A DNA stretch of 64,000 nucleotides from contig NC_056002.1 of the NCBI RefSeq assembly GCF_018446385.1, positions 11,418,894 to 11,482,893 on the forward strand, given 5' to 3'. The translations under genes were made by a program, and so were the position numbers. This stretch comes from Zingiber officinale. Taxonomy: Eukaryota; Streptophyta; Magnoliopsida; Zingiberales; Zingiberaceae. The notes below the pieces were generated by a model, which did not search any database, was not told the origin of the DNA, and saw nothing but the letters and a program-made list of their open reading frames with translations. Below, in pieces: positions 32,399 to 43,689 of this stretch. The first letter of the stretch is position 1. Each line of letters starts with the position of its first letter.

Positions 32399-33589
32399 TG
32401 TTGGTGCGAGAAGCATCCGACGATTGAACCTAAGTTTTGATAATAGCAAAGGGGTCAAAGTTAAGATTATTTGTGATCTAATGGGTTTGAATGAGTTTGC
32501 AGGAAAGTCCTACGTGTACTTAGACAAAAGTCCTAGCTGCGGTTAAACAGGTGGAAAACCCTAGGGGGAGGTAACCCTAGGTCCTAGGAGGTGGTAACCC
32601 TACGCGGAAAGTCTTGGCGGTTCGAGGGTTTCGAGCAAAAGTCCTAGAGTCGAGGACTCTAGGTGGAAAGTCTTGGTGTCGTGAACCAGGTGAAAGACTG
32701 GGCGGGCCATGGAGCGGACATCCAGTGGAAAGTCCTGGAGCCTCGGGCGCAGAGCAAAAGTCCAGTTGGTCTGGAAGATCAACTGGCAACAGAAAAACTC
32801 TCCTGAGTGGAGTAGGTGAGGACACGTTTCCTGGTGAGAGAATAGTAGGCGTCGGTTTGACCTAGAATTTGAAATCGAGAATCCGAAGTCAAAACCGAAT
32901 AGTCCAATGCAGGGTATGTTGTACTAGCGTATTTTGCTGGAAGTGAATTGGAGTGTTTGCCTCAAGTAACATGGAGAAGACCCTCTCGCAACAAGGCGTG
33001 AGGGCGCCGTGGATGCTGAGTAGAGGGCACCCTCATGGAGCTTGAGGGCGCCCTGGGCACTGGCGCGAGGGCTCCCTTATGGAGGTTGAGGGTGCCCTCA
33101 TGCGGATAAACTGTGACCGGGTCGGAGCTCATCCACGTTGCGAATTCAGCGCGGATGAGGGCACCCTCCATGGTGTTGGAGGTGTCCTCCACAGGCTATA
33201 AAAGGCACCCTTGAGCAACAGCAAGGAACAATAATGAAAATGCGATCTATCTTCCTTGCACTACTCAAAGAACCACCCGATAAAGATGTAGCAAGACACC
33301 GACAACCTGAAGCCTCGAATTTCCTATTCTTAAAGTTGTTTGTATATTTTTTACTATACTTAATTGTTGTACTCTAAAATTGTACTCTTGCGAACTTATA
33401 GTGATTGCCCAGTGTGGGCCTTGGAGTAGGAGTCGTCCTAAGCTCCAAACCAAGTAAAGCATCCTTGGTGTTTGCGTTTGTATTGTTTACTTTTTCACTG
33501 CATTTACTCATTAAGTGTTCTGAAACAAAAGTGAAAGTCACGAGCGCTATTCACTCCCCCCCCCCCCCTCTAGCGCTTTCGATCCATCA
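32399..33589 (+). repeat. B 3' LTR
   Basis: Starts TGTTGGTGCGAGAAGC. Contains the hairpin CCTAGAGTC/GACTCTAGG, GGGCGCCC palindromes, TATA box near 33196, C tract near 33556-33568 and the end GATCCA(TCA). Followed by AAGTG, the partner of AGGTG at 8507. Confidence 0.88.
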
Positions 33590-33594
33590 AAGTG

Positions 33595-35413
33595 TTGATG
33601 CAAGTCGAGTGGCTAGTTCTCTTTTAAAGTCAGTACAGTCTAAATAAGCTCTCCTCCTAACCTCAAGGCATCCAGTCTGTCTATCTTTATAAATGGATAG
33701 CTTGGTCCGAGCATTGCCCACTTCAACCTTTTAGCGTTCAACTCGGTTTGCAGGGACTCTAGTTGGGTTTCTCGTGTATTCAGCTCGACCTGTTGCTTCA
33801 GTAGTAAGAAGTTCTTAGTGGATAGTTCCTAATTAGTTCAGGGGATCTGAATGCATGTGAAAGCCTTAGCTCTTCTAGCAAAGTAGTATTGTGAGCTAGG
33901 TCTGAAATGACTTTATCTTTCATTGCTCTTTCTACTTGGAGCTTGGACTCGCTGCCTTGTAGCATGAGCTCTAATTTCTTCTTGTCCATCTTTTGAGACT
34001 TTATTAATTGATGGCATTCTTGTAAAGTCTTCTCCATGCCAGAAATGATCTCAGCCTGCTCCTTTATTTTTCCTTGCAAATTGGTCATCTCATTGCTAGG
34101 AGTAGTAGAAGTGGCCTCTAGTTCTTCCACGTGATCCTTCAAAACTTTGTTGGCCTGCTCCAAGTCTATAACCAATTGGCCCAAATATAGTCCAGAAGAA
34201 TAGAACTGAATGGAATAACGACAAAGTTATAGTTCACAAAAGTAATTTGAGAAAACTTATCCATGCACTTACCGCAGTGGCATTTCGGTTATGCTCATCA
34301 CCACACTATAAAATTATGGTCCTTTGTGTGTTTGTCTATGTGATTGCACCCACGACTCAGCTAATAAACCCTTCAACTTAAGTATCCCATAAGGTGAAAA
34401 AGAAGTGGTCTCCAACCCTTGTTGGGATGGCAACCTATAGCATTGCTTGAAAAGACATTGAGAACTAGTTGAAGGAGTAGGCCTCGAATAAAGAGCGAGA
34501 GGGATCTCAGGCGACTACGGATGAATGGAAGTCAGTTGGACGGGTAAAGATTTTGATATTTGCCCAACTGGCCTAGAACTTTGGTGAGTATTGATCGATT
34601 AGATGTACGACCAGTCGATCTTATACTAGGAGTTCGTTTGGCATGGGGGTAGCTAAAGGAACACTTAAAGCTTGTAGTAGAGCTGGCTGAGTAGATAGAG
34701 GAGCTGGCATTGTCTCGACGAGCTTGACATCTGGGGTGGTCACATGAGACATAGGTATAAGAACACATGGCTTCTTATAGCAATTGTAAAATGAGAGTGG
34801 CTATGTTTTTGAGACTCATGCTCTTTACCTCTAGCAAAAGAGATCTCAACTAAAGCAAAAGAATGTCGTTTGGCGATGGGTTGCTTAGGTATATCTAGGC
34901 CAAGAGTCTCTGTTCAGGGCCTTTTGTGTTTAATGATCAGAATAGTATCAGACTCTGAAGTGTTGGAAGAAGAACTATGAGAAGGTTTTGTTGGAGGAAG
35001 TGAACCAACAGAGGTGGAGGCCTGTCTAAGCTGATGCTCCTTTAGTAAATTCTAGCATATCCAGTTCAAATTCTCTTTCGACAGCCGATTATTTTTGAAA
35101 AGGAGGGTTGGGGTAATGGCTTCCACTACGAAAATAAATGAATGATTAAGACTAGAAACTTTTATAACAAATGGTTAATAAATAACAAATAATTAAGGAA
35201 AAAATAAAGATTTTTTCTTACCGAAAGTGGCGCTTAGCTCAAGGTCCATTGGAGTGAGCCTAAAAACGTATAATAAACCTTCAATAGTTAATTTGAACAA
35301 GCTAAATTTCAAACTCCTCAGTCGATATAGAGCTTGGCGAAGAAGTGGATCTCTTCTTTGGTTGGAATTCTATTGAATAAAATCGCCTTTGGCAAGCCTG
35401 AAAGCGAAATATA
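33595..35413 (-). pseudogene. T1 antisense ORF, central exons
   Basis: Minus-strand remains of the T1 aORF. Exon 35222-35413 encodes LKFSLFKLTIEGLLYVFRLTP and ends at a GTAAG splice donor, matching LKFGIHKLLSKGMMYVFGLSP in the T2 aORF, which has a donor at the same place. The last exon (33595-34205, acceptor CAG at 34206) encodes a coiled coil (DLEQANKVLKDHVEELEAT and EISGMEKTL-like heptads). It continues in frame at 8511 across element B and, at the other end, at 47682 across T2. Stops and shifts are present in the middle. Family annotation: putative gypsy-type transposon / Transposase_28-like, function unknown. Confidence 0.82.
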
Positions 35414-35418
35414 CCGAC

Positions 35419-36281
35419 TAATCTTGTCCGAGAGTGAGTCGACGGACGCTGGGAAGATGACGCTCACGTTGACTGGATGTCGACTGAAGATGACGCGGGC
35501 CTCCAACGAGTTGAGCCTACAACCATAAGTCGTTAGTGCCGAGCCAGGGAGGGGTTCCCGACGACGGTACTCCAATGCTCAAGTCAGTTATCGACGACAA
35601 GAGAATGAAGAATAAAGGAGCAGCAGTGTAACTATAGCTACAGTCATGAACATACCTCTGTCGAAGTCTGAGGGTCCTTATATAGGGCTACCAGGAGGTG
35701 CGTGCATACTTCCCAAGGTGTACGCGCTTCACAAAGCATACTTGGAAAGGATGTGTCAGAAAAGCGTGCCTGATGCCATACCCGAACAGCCCGAGCATAT
35801 CCCTAACGTGACTGTGGAAGCTTCCACCATACGATTCTCTGTCCGATCATGCCGCCAACCATGTAGCCCGTCGGTGACACTGGTCCATAGGAAGATATCA
35901 TCAACTGCCCATTTTGTCTGTTATTGGGCCGAGCGGGAGAGCCACTCGACCAGTTTATCGTCTGGGTGATACAATGGTCGGGTTGAGCGTTCGCTCAGCC
36001 AATGATCTGCTACTCGGCTCCGCCCTGCCGAGTGAGGGAGCCTTGCCTGCCGGGTCGAGGCTGCGTCCACTGTTTAGCTGAGCGAGACGACCGCTCGACC
36101 TTTGTCCCTCGCTGCTTGAGCTTTATGAGTGTCGAAAGCTCGGTATCTGACTGAGCTGTCGAAATGTCAGATCGGATATTCTTCAGCTGATCGAGAAGGT
36201 AACTTGCCTGATCCACCTCATGCCTAGGACGTTGAACACTTTGACCTCCTACCGGACGGGACCTACCTTACCACCGGATCA
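35419..36281 (-). repeat. T2 3' LTR
   Basis: 863 bp. On the minus strand starts TGATCCGGTGG and ends ...GGACAAGATTA where the 5' LTR has ...GGACATGATCA, so the inverted terminus TGATC/GATCA is mutated here. TATA box CCTATATAAGG on the minus strand at 35676-35686. Confidence 0.9.
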
Positions 36282-36297
36282 TGTGCCTTCCTCTCAA
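36282..36297 (-). promoter_or_regulatory. Polypurine tract of T2
   Basis: TTGAGAGGAAGGCACA on the minus strand immediately before the 3' LTR. The purine core is short, but the position is right. Confidence 0.55.
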
Positions 36298-36732
36298 GAC
36301 TAGTCGAAGGAGGCTGCAAGTCCAACTGACTGGACAAGTAGTCTGACGACCGATTGGCCAATCGGCCAATGGGTTGGTTGGATCCCGATCAGCCCATGTA
36401 GGACTGATCTTTCTTTGCCGGTCGGCGCTTTGAACCTTCATACTTGGATATTTTTTCCTCATTGTCCCCGGAGGGGTGCGAGCCGGGCAGTCAATGCCAA
36501 CGCCACCCGAATCTCCTCGGGATACGTGAAAATCACCCCCATTAAGGCCGAGCACGCGCCTACGCCCATTAAATGCTGCCCTGTGGGAGGGTGCCACGTG
36601 TTGTTGCCGCAGTCGCCGCACGTCCGAGGTGACAACTGCTGATGTGATGTTTGGCTGTTTGAATTCAACGGCTAGATGCGCGCTCCGATTCTTGTGCCCT
36701 AGATCGGACGGCTTCGGTCGACCGAGCCATTC

Positions 36733-36740
36733 TTTATAAA
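36733..36740 (+). promoter_or_regulatory. Possible TATA box for the T2 antisense ORF
   Basis: TTTATAAA on the plus strand, about 270 bp upstream of the ATG at 37013. It would allow the antisense ORF to be transcribed independently of the element. Confidence 0.35.
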
Positions 36741-37012
36741 GCCACGGTGTCGACTTCTGTTCCATCATCTTGCGTATGTTGTGTGCTCCGGCGATTGTGT
36801 GTTTGGTTGCTCTGGCGAACCTCGGCTCTTTGCTACGGCGATCCACTATTCCCTGCGGCGGTCTTGTCCCTCTCATAAGCTTTCCTCCTCCCTTTCCATC
36901 GCTGCTCTTCTGCTGCTTTTTCTCTGCCATTGTTCCAGCGTCTGTCCAGCGTCCATTTTACATTTCTCTCCCCCTTCGTTCGTCGAGTTCTTTGCTTTTC
37001 AGTTTTGCGGCA

Positions 37013-39254
37013 ATGGCGAGTTCTTCTCAGCCTTCCGACCTAGCTCCCGATCTCCGGTATAATACCATGGAGACTCGGTTCGACGCGAGCGACGCCGCGA
37101 GCCTGATAAACACCTTTAACATCCCTTCTGACCATAAAATAGTTCTAGCCTCCCCGTCCGACCGGTCCAATGATCCGTCGGTCGACACAATTTGTTTCTT
37201 CCGAGACCAATTCATGGTCGGTCTTCGGTTTCCCATCCACCCTTTTATAACTGAGGTTTGCAATTACTTTCGTGTTCCACTTGCCTAGCTTGTTCCTAAC
37301 TCCTTCCACGTGCTGTGCGGCGTGGTAGTGTTGTTCCGAGTACACAACATTCCACTGACCCCTCAGGTATTCCACTACTTCTATTATCCCAAACAGTTTG
37401 AGCTGGGCACTTATCTTTTTCAATCTCGGATCGGTCTAGTCTTTTTTGACAAAATGCCCACTTCCAATAAACACTGGAATGAGTACTTCTTCTTTTTGAG
37501 ACTCCCCGAGCGGCTAAGCTACCGGACCAAATGGCAGGTCGGGCTTCCTTCTCAACCCAATTTGAAGAAGTACAAGACTCGACCAGACTACCTTCATGCT
37601 GCTAACACGTTGGTCGGCCTAAAGTTCGGCATCCATAAGTTGTTGTCGAAGGGTATGATGTACGTGTTCGGGCTGAGTCCAATCCAAACGAAGCTCCCGA
37701 GCAACCTAGGTATGCAATTTCTCAACCTTCTTCCCTTGAATCAAACTGATTCTTTTCTTCTTTTGCAGCTGACATCATGATGCGCGCTCGGCATAATGAA
37801 GGTCAGGCAAGCTGAGATTGAAGCAGCTGCATCCAAGGAGATAGAACGGCTCGGCTTAACCCCCGTCGGCTCACAGGAGGGTATAGGTGGGGAGACCTCA
37901 ACTGTGGACGAGGGGATCGTCGAACGGACGCCCAGCATAGGAGGGGCGGCTGACCCGCGCCCGGTCTGAGAAGTGCCGCCCATACTGAGGGCTCGGGATC
38001 TTCGGGCGATGAGGTACCGCTGACTCGAAAGACACGCCGAACAAACACGCCCTCTCGCTCCGCCACTTCGGCTGTACAAGCTTCCTTGAGGGGAGGCACC
38101 CCGTCTCCCGCTGCCCTCGAAACAGTGGAGGCTACTTCCTCTGATCGGACTCCGTCTTTGGCTGAGCTACCAGAGCCGCTCACCATTCAGCCAATCACTT
38201 CCTTGCCTCTAGCTAAGCGGAGGATAACACGGTCCGCTATTCTTCCAGTCCCTCCTGCCCAAGCTTCCGGCCCGACAACCTCTTCTCAATCGGTGCCAAG
38301 CAAGCGACGATCCATCACCGCCACGCTTCGCCTGCCAACGGAGGACCTTCTTGCGTCGGGCAACCAACCCAACTCTCCCCAGCATCAGGTCTATATTCGT
38401 GGTCGGCTCGCTCGTATATGGGAGGAAGCAAGGGCACGAGCGGCCGTGAAACCCCCTGGCGTGCTCGCTGATAGCCATCTGGAAATGTCCACCGAGGTTA
38501 GTATTCTCAACTATCAATTCATGAGTTATCTCCGATTGACACTAATGCTTGCTTGCAGTTCTGGGTGGAGAACATTACCATGTGCCAACGGTTGGCTCAA
38601 GTGGAGGACGAACTGAAGAGGCTTAAGATCTCTGGAGGTGCTTCCTCTTCCTCCCAGGGGCCACCGATTGCTCAGGTGCAGGCCGACCTGGAAAAGGCCC
38701 GACAACTTCTCACGGTGAAACTGCAGAAATCGACTGACCAGGCCAGCAGGTTGGGTCAGATCGAGGCGCAACTGAAGACTTATGACCGGAAGCTCAAGCT
38801 GGCTTCCAAAAGGAAACAGCGGGTCATCACCGACCTAGAACTGAAGAACCAGGAGGCTCGTCAGTTGGCCGAGAAGCTCAAGAATGCAGATAACTCCCTG
38901 GTTGCCGAGAGGGAGAGCCGCTTGGCTAAGGAGGCTGAGCTCCAGGATCTGGTGAAGTGCCTCGAAGAGGATCTGGAGGTCTCCCGTGTTGCACTGACAG
39001 CCTACCAGGAGGCTGAACTGGGCCGCTTCGCGGTCCTAAGGCAACAATATCTCCGCTCAGACCAATTCCTTGAAAAGGCAACTAATCGGATTGTCCGATC
39101 GTTTGAGCTGGCCATCGACGCGACGCTCAACCAACTAAAGGCGAACGACCACATCTCTGAAGCCCTGTCTGACAGCGATGTTAACCACGTCCAGCTCCTC
39201 GACTCTATTCCTGGCGAAGCTTTTGACTATATCGAGTGTGTGAGGGGTTTGTAG
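37013..39254 (+). pseudogene. T2 antisense extra ORF (aORF), three exons, nearly intact
   Basis: Runs opposite to gag-pol. Exon 1 (37013-37709) begins MASSSQPSDL and encodes FPIHPFITEVCNYFRVPLA, LCGVVVLFRVHNIPLTPQVF and KFGIHKLLSKGMMYVFGLSP; a TAG at 37286 replaces a conserved CAG. Intron GT(37710)...CAG(37768). Exon 2 (37769-38496) is Ser/Pro/Thr-rich and frameshifted near its start. Intron to CAG at 38558. Exon 3 (38559-39254) is a long coiled coil (VEDELKRLK..., QADLEKARQLL..., ELKNQEARQLAEKLK) ending IECVRGL. This domain layout (transposase_28-like head, basic/proline middle, coiled-coil tail) is known from antisense ORFs of Tat elements. Its role is not established. Confidence 0.82.
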
Positions 39255-39419
39255 AGAGTAATTTTTGGGAGCCTTGAATGTATTCCTACCGCTCGGCAGT
39301 GTTTGACTTATGATCAATGAAGTCTTTTTGTGATTTTTCTTTATATGTTGTCCTTTTGCTAGTATCTAGCTATATAGTCCCGAACGACTGCTACGACCAT
39401 ACTTTCATTACTAATAAAT

Positions 39420-39840
39420 TCGCTAGGATCATACCTCCCGGGTTTAAGGTCGCCACTCGACCCAGGGGTTTATAGTTGTCGTTTGACTCTGGGGTTTAAC
39501 GTTGCCGTTCGATGGTCTTCTAAGGATGAAATTTAAGGTCGACACTCGACCCTAGGGTTTATAGTCGCCGCTCGACTCTAGGGTTTAACGTCGCCGCTCG
39601 ACGGTCTTCTAAGGCAGGAGTTTAAGGTCGCTGCTTGACCCTAGGGTTTATAGTCTCCGCTCGACTATGGGGTTTAACATCGCCGCTTGGCGGTCTTCTA
39701 AGGCGGGAGTTTAAGGTCGTCACTCGACCGTCGGTGGAGACCTGGGTTTAACGTCGGCGCTCGACAATTTGGTGAAGACCGGGGTTTAAGGTCGTCGCTC
39801 GACCGTCGGTGGAGACCTGGGTTTAATTTCGTCGCTCGAT
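39420..39840 (-). repeat. T2 3' tandem array, about 90-bp unit
   Basis: GTTTAAGGTCGCCACTCGACC-type units at about 39440, 39529, 39620 and 39709, each made of three ~30-bp sub-repeats (GTTTAAGGTCG, GTTTATAGTCG, GTTTAACGTCG), then shorter degenerate units. Same position and nearly the same period as the T1 array but unrelated sequence. Confidence 0.88.
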
Positions 39841-39935
39841 GAGAATTTTGATAACCTTTCTTTTTTCATTCCAATCCTTCACTCAAAGGGAACAGGAAAA
39901 ATGGAAAGTACACCTCAATTACATTGGCACACCTT

Positions 39936-40990
39936 TCATCCAGCTCGGTACGGTTGGAGATGGTTCGCGCTCCAAGGATGTTCTAGTTGCCGCCCATCTT
40001 CATCCTCTAGGTAATAAGCACCTGAGCAGAGCTTCTCCACGACTTTAAATGGTCCAGCCCACGAAGCTTCTAGTTTAGTGACGTCACCGACCGACTTCAC
40101 CTTCTTCCACACGAGGTCGCTGACCTGGAACAACCTAGGGAACACCCGTCGATTGTAGTTTTGTCTCATCCTCTGCCTATAAGCCATCAACCGAATGGCT
40201 ATCTTGTTGCGCGTCTCATCCACAAAGTCTAGCTCTAGAAGCCTCCGCTGGGTGTTGTCTTCGTTGTAGTGTTGTATTCGATTGGGCTCGACTCTGACCT
40301 CGACCGGGATGACCGCTTCATCGTCGTACACAAGGTGGAACGGGGTTACCCCCGTACCTTCCTTAGGGGTCATGTGGATTGTCCATAACACACCGGGGAG
40401 CTCTTCCACCCAGCTCCCTCCGATGTGGTCGAGTCGAACTCGCAAAATCCGCAAGATCTCCCGATTGACAACCTCAACCTGCCCGTTGCTCTAAGGGTAT
40501 GCTATGGAGGTGAAGGTCTGCTGGATGCCATACTCCTCGCACCACTTTTTGAGTTTCCGTCCGACGAACTATCTACCATTGTCTAAGACGAGTCGACACG
40601 GAATGCCAAACCGACAGATGATATGCTGTCAGATGAATTTTTAGACCATCTGTTCGGTTATTCTCGCCAGTGGCTCGGCTTCAACCCACTTGGAGAAGTA
40701 GTCCACTGCGATGAGCAAAAATTTTCGCTGCCCGATCGCCATGGGGAAGGGTCCCACAATATCCATGCTCCATTGGTCGAACGAGCACGACACAGTGGAA
40801 GCCCTCATCTCTTCGGCCGGCCAGTGGGAGAGGTGGTGGTACTTTTGGTAGAATAGACAGTTAGCTACTGTCCGAGTGGCATCCTCCTGTAGAGTCAGCC
40901 AGAAGTACCCGGCCAACAGAATCTTCCTTGCTAGTGACCGACCGCCCGGTTACCCTCCACAGGAGCCTTGATGTACTTCTTGCAGTATAT
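39936..40990 (-). pseudogene. T2 integrase (nonsense mutations only)
   Basis: Zinc-binding region then the DDE core: FDQWSMDIVGPFPMA (first Asp), LDNGR-stop-FVGRK (second Asp), SNGQVEVVNREIL (Glu). C-terminal part FHLVYDDEAVIPVEVRVEPN, WAGPFKVVEKLCSGAYYLED and NHLQPYRAG. Stops: TAA at about 40950, TAA and TGA near 40630, TAG near 40572 and TAG near 40490. The last two replace Gln codons that T1 still has as CAA/CAG. No frameshift. Confidence 0.92.
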
Positions 40991-41649
40991 AGTTGGTGTC
41001 CCTCGATCTGACGCATTTAAGCAATGGCCGGGAGAAGGCCTTCTTGTAGAGTTGGTCCCCGACTAGGGTGAAACGACCAGCTTTTCTTCTCAATAAGTGA
41101 GCTTCCTCCTGATCGGACGGCATAGCTCCCGATCGTAGAAACTCGACTATGGGTGTTCTCCAATCGCTAGGGAAAGTGAGGCCCTTCATCCTATCGACGT
41201 GCGCCATCAAAGATACTTGCTCAATCAGCTGCGCAATGATGATCAACGAGAGTGAGCTTGCCAATTTAGCCAGCTCGTCCGCCGCTTGGTTTTCTGCTCG
41301 GGGGATCATCTGGATGATCACCTCCTGAAAGTTTGCCTTTAGCTTTTCGAAGGCTTCGACGTACAACTTGAGCCACGTGTTACTGATCTTGAATGCTCCA
41401 ATCAGCTGCTGAGCGGCTAATTGAGAGTTAGAGTGGATAAGCACCTTGCCCGCGCCGACATGACAAGCGGCTTGTAGTCTGGCTATAAGCGTCTCGTACT
41501 CAGCTTCGTTATTAGTTGCCCGGTATTCTAGCCGAATGGACAACTACACCTGCTCTTCTTGCGGGGAGATAAGCAGTATGTCGATCTCATTTCCCTACCG
41601 GGTGGATGACCCATCCACATATACTTTCCAGATCGAGTCAGGTTCAGGG
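40991..41649 (-). pseudogene. T2 additional RNase H domain and linker to integrase
   Basis: Starts at YVDGSSTR followed by TAG, then LEYRATNNEAEYETLIARLQ, KVLIHSNSQLAAQQLIGAFK, AFEKLKANFQEVIIQ and AENQAADELAKLASS. This is the Tat-specific second RNase H. The linker RMKGLTFPSDWRTPIVEFLR and LLRRKAGRFTLVGDQLYKKA, missing in T1, is present. Two TAG stops (about 41597 and 41547) sit at Gln positions. Confidence 0.88.
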
Positions 41650-42240
41650 TTTTGTACCTCCGTGACAAAATCTGCCAAGGACTGCGCCTTGATGGACGTT
41701 CGGGGTTGATATTGGATATCGAACTCGCTGAGCTTCGTTGTCCATTTGATCAACCGACCGGATGTCTCTGGGTTAAGCAGGACTCTTCCCAAAGAGCTGT
41801 TGGTCATCACAATGATAGTGTGAGCAAGGGAATAAGGACGGAGCCTCCGAGCGACGAGTACCAATGCAAATGCGAGCTTCTCAAGACTGGTATAGCGAGA
41901 TTCAGCATCCTTTAATATATGACTCAAGAAGTACAGTGGTTGTTCTTCGTCGTTCGGTCGAACCAGCGGCGAGCCGACAGCATTCTCGGTCGAAGACAGA
42001 TAGATTCGGAGTGGTTCACCGGCACTAGGCTTAGCTAGTACGGGTAGCGAGTTCAGATACGCCTTCAGTTCCTCGAAAGCTTGGTCACGCTCCTCGTCCC
42101 ACTAAAACTTGGTGGCTCGGCGCAAAATCTTGAAGAAAGGAAGGCTCTGGTCGGACGACTTGGAGATGAACCGTGATAATGTTGTTATCCGATCGGTGAG
42201 GCGCTGAGCTTCCTTCAAGTTTCTTGGTGGTCGCATATCT
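41650..42240 (-). pseudogene. T2 RNase H domain
   Basis: Contains LKEAQRLTDRITTLSRFISK, AFEELKAYLNSLPVLAKPSA, YFLSHILKDAESRYTSLEKL and RLIKWTTKLSEFDIQYQPR. Stops TAA at 42240 and TAG near 42102, both at Gln codons by comparison with T1. The frame is otherwise open and continuous with RT and the second RNase H. Confidence 0.88.
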
Positions 42241-42899
42241 TAAAGTGCATTCACTTTGCTGGGGTTTGCCTCAATGCCCCGCTCAGTGATGATATATCCA
42301 AGGAAGCACCCACTTTTCATGCCGAACAGACACTTATGAGGATTTAACTTGATTCCATACACCCAGAGGGTCTGGCAGGTCTCCTTGATATCTGCACAAA
42401 AATCAACGGCTGGGAGGGATTTAATTAGTATGTCGTCGACATATACCTCCATGTTGTGGTCGATCTACCGCCAGAACACTTTGTTCATCAGCATCTGGTA
42501 GGTGGATCCTGTATTCTTTAGGTCGAATGACATTACGTTGCAGCAGTACGTACCATCGGCAGTGATGAAGCTGACTTTCTCTTAGTCTTCACGGGCGAGC
42601 GGCACTTGATGATACCCTTGATATGCGTCCAGCATGCATATCAGCTCGCACCCAGCCGTGGAGTCTACCATCTGATCTATCCTAGGCAAGGGATAGAAGT
42701 CCTTTGGGCACGCCTTGTTAAGATCCCGGAAGTCGATGCAGACCATCCATTTATTGCCTGGCTTGGAGACCAGTACCACATTAGCAAGCCAGCTCGGGAG
42801 CTGAACCTCGTGTATGTGGCCGACCTCCAGTAGTTTCTCAATCTCCACCCGGATAATCAGATTCTGCTCAGCACTAAAGTCTCTCTTCCTTTGTTTCAC
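42241..42899 (-). pseudogene. T2 reverse transcriptase
   Basis: KQRKRDFSAEQNLIIRVEIE, LPSWLANVVLVSKPGNKWMV, CIDFRDLNKACPKDFYPLPR and ICMLDAYQGYHQVPL precede the catalytic Y-V-D-D at 42432-42443 (minus). TAA at 42582 and TAG near 42465 replace Gln (T1 has CAG at both). These two stops alone inactivate the polyprotein although all catalytic residues survive. Confidence 0.92.
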
Positions 42900-43640
42900 C
42901 AGCCGAGTGTCCGGTCGTGCGTGGAGCTCATGTTGCGCGACACTTGGGCAAATGTCGGGCAGCTCATGCGTTGACCATGAAAGACATCATGATTCTTCCG
43001 AAGGCATCCAATCAACTCGGCCTTCTGCTCGGCTTCCAGGTCAGACGCTATGAAGGTCGTCGCTTCTGCCGGGCCTGGATGTATCTGTACTTCCTCCTTT
43101 TCTTCATAAACTAAAGGAGGCTTCTCGGTTATGGCACTTACCTCTGGTCGGGGCGTCTTCTGAGCGGACTTTACTTCCGTCTTGACAATTTCGATGTAGC
43201 AGCGCCGAGCGACCAACTGATCTCCTCTTACTTCTCCAACCCGATCCTCTACTAGGAATTTGATTTTTTTGGCAGAAGGTCGAGACGACCGCTCGGAATT
43301 CATTGAGAGTCGATCGGCCCAGAATGACATTGTAGGCGGAGGGGCGTTTACAACGATGAAGTTCATGGTCCTCGTCCTTCTAAGCGGCTCCTCCCTAAGT
43401 GATATGGCCAACTTGATTTGGTCGATCGGTTGGACCTCATTGCCGGTGAACCCGTACAGTGGGGTTTTCATCGGCAGCAGCTCTTCGCGATCGATTTGGA
43501 GTTGATCGAATGCTTTTTTGAAGATGATGTTGGCCGAGCTGCCAGTATCAACGAATACACGATGAATGGTATAAGTTGACAATTATCGCTCGGATAATGA
43601 GGTCGTCGTCTTGCGGCACTTTAACTCCTTCAAGATCACT
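42900..43640 (-). pseudogene. T2 aspartic protease and linker
   Basis: VFVDTGSSANIIFKKAFDQL with an intact catalytic D-T-G, then LYGFTGNEVQPIDQIKLAIS and TMNFIVVNAPPPTMSFW. The linker contains LVYEEKEEVQIHPGPAEATT. A frameshift near 42990 separates it from the RT frame. Confidence 0.88.
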
Positions 43641-43689
43641 GGGGCCGAAGTTGATCTCTGGTCCGCTCGCCTTTTCCCTGCTGCAACCT

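Larger units (their letters stand above)
8512..33589 (+). mobile_element. Element B: non-coding LTR retrotransposon (family F3), TSD AGGTG/AAGTG
   Basis: B has a 5' LTR (8512-8905 plus 19160-19976, split by element A) and a 3' LTR (32399-33589), preceded by a purine tract at about 32383-32398. Flanks are AGGTG (8507-8511) and AAGTG (33590-33594), one mismatch; removing B restores the aORF frame of T1. LTR start TGTT(C/G)GTG. The LTR 3' end is ambiguous by three bases (33586 or 33589). The interior is abnormal: B-type internal sequence stops at about 20381, a 10.6-kb foreign mosaic follows, then a left-truncated third LTR (30982-31711) and 687 bp of internal sequence without any ORF. No gag or pol of its own was found. 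Confidence 0.75.

Noticed and set aside
35318-35575. 85-codon minus-strand frame
   Set aside because: It crosses the T2 LTR boundary in a shifted frame; the real T1 aORF reading frame there is a different one.
36268-36930. 220-codon minus-strand open frame
   Set aside because: It runs antisense to the leader and start of the T2 aORF; no domain and codon pattern unlike a gene.
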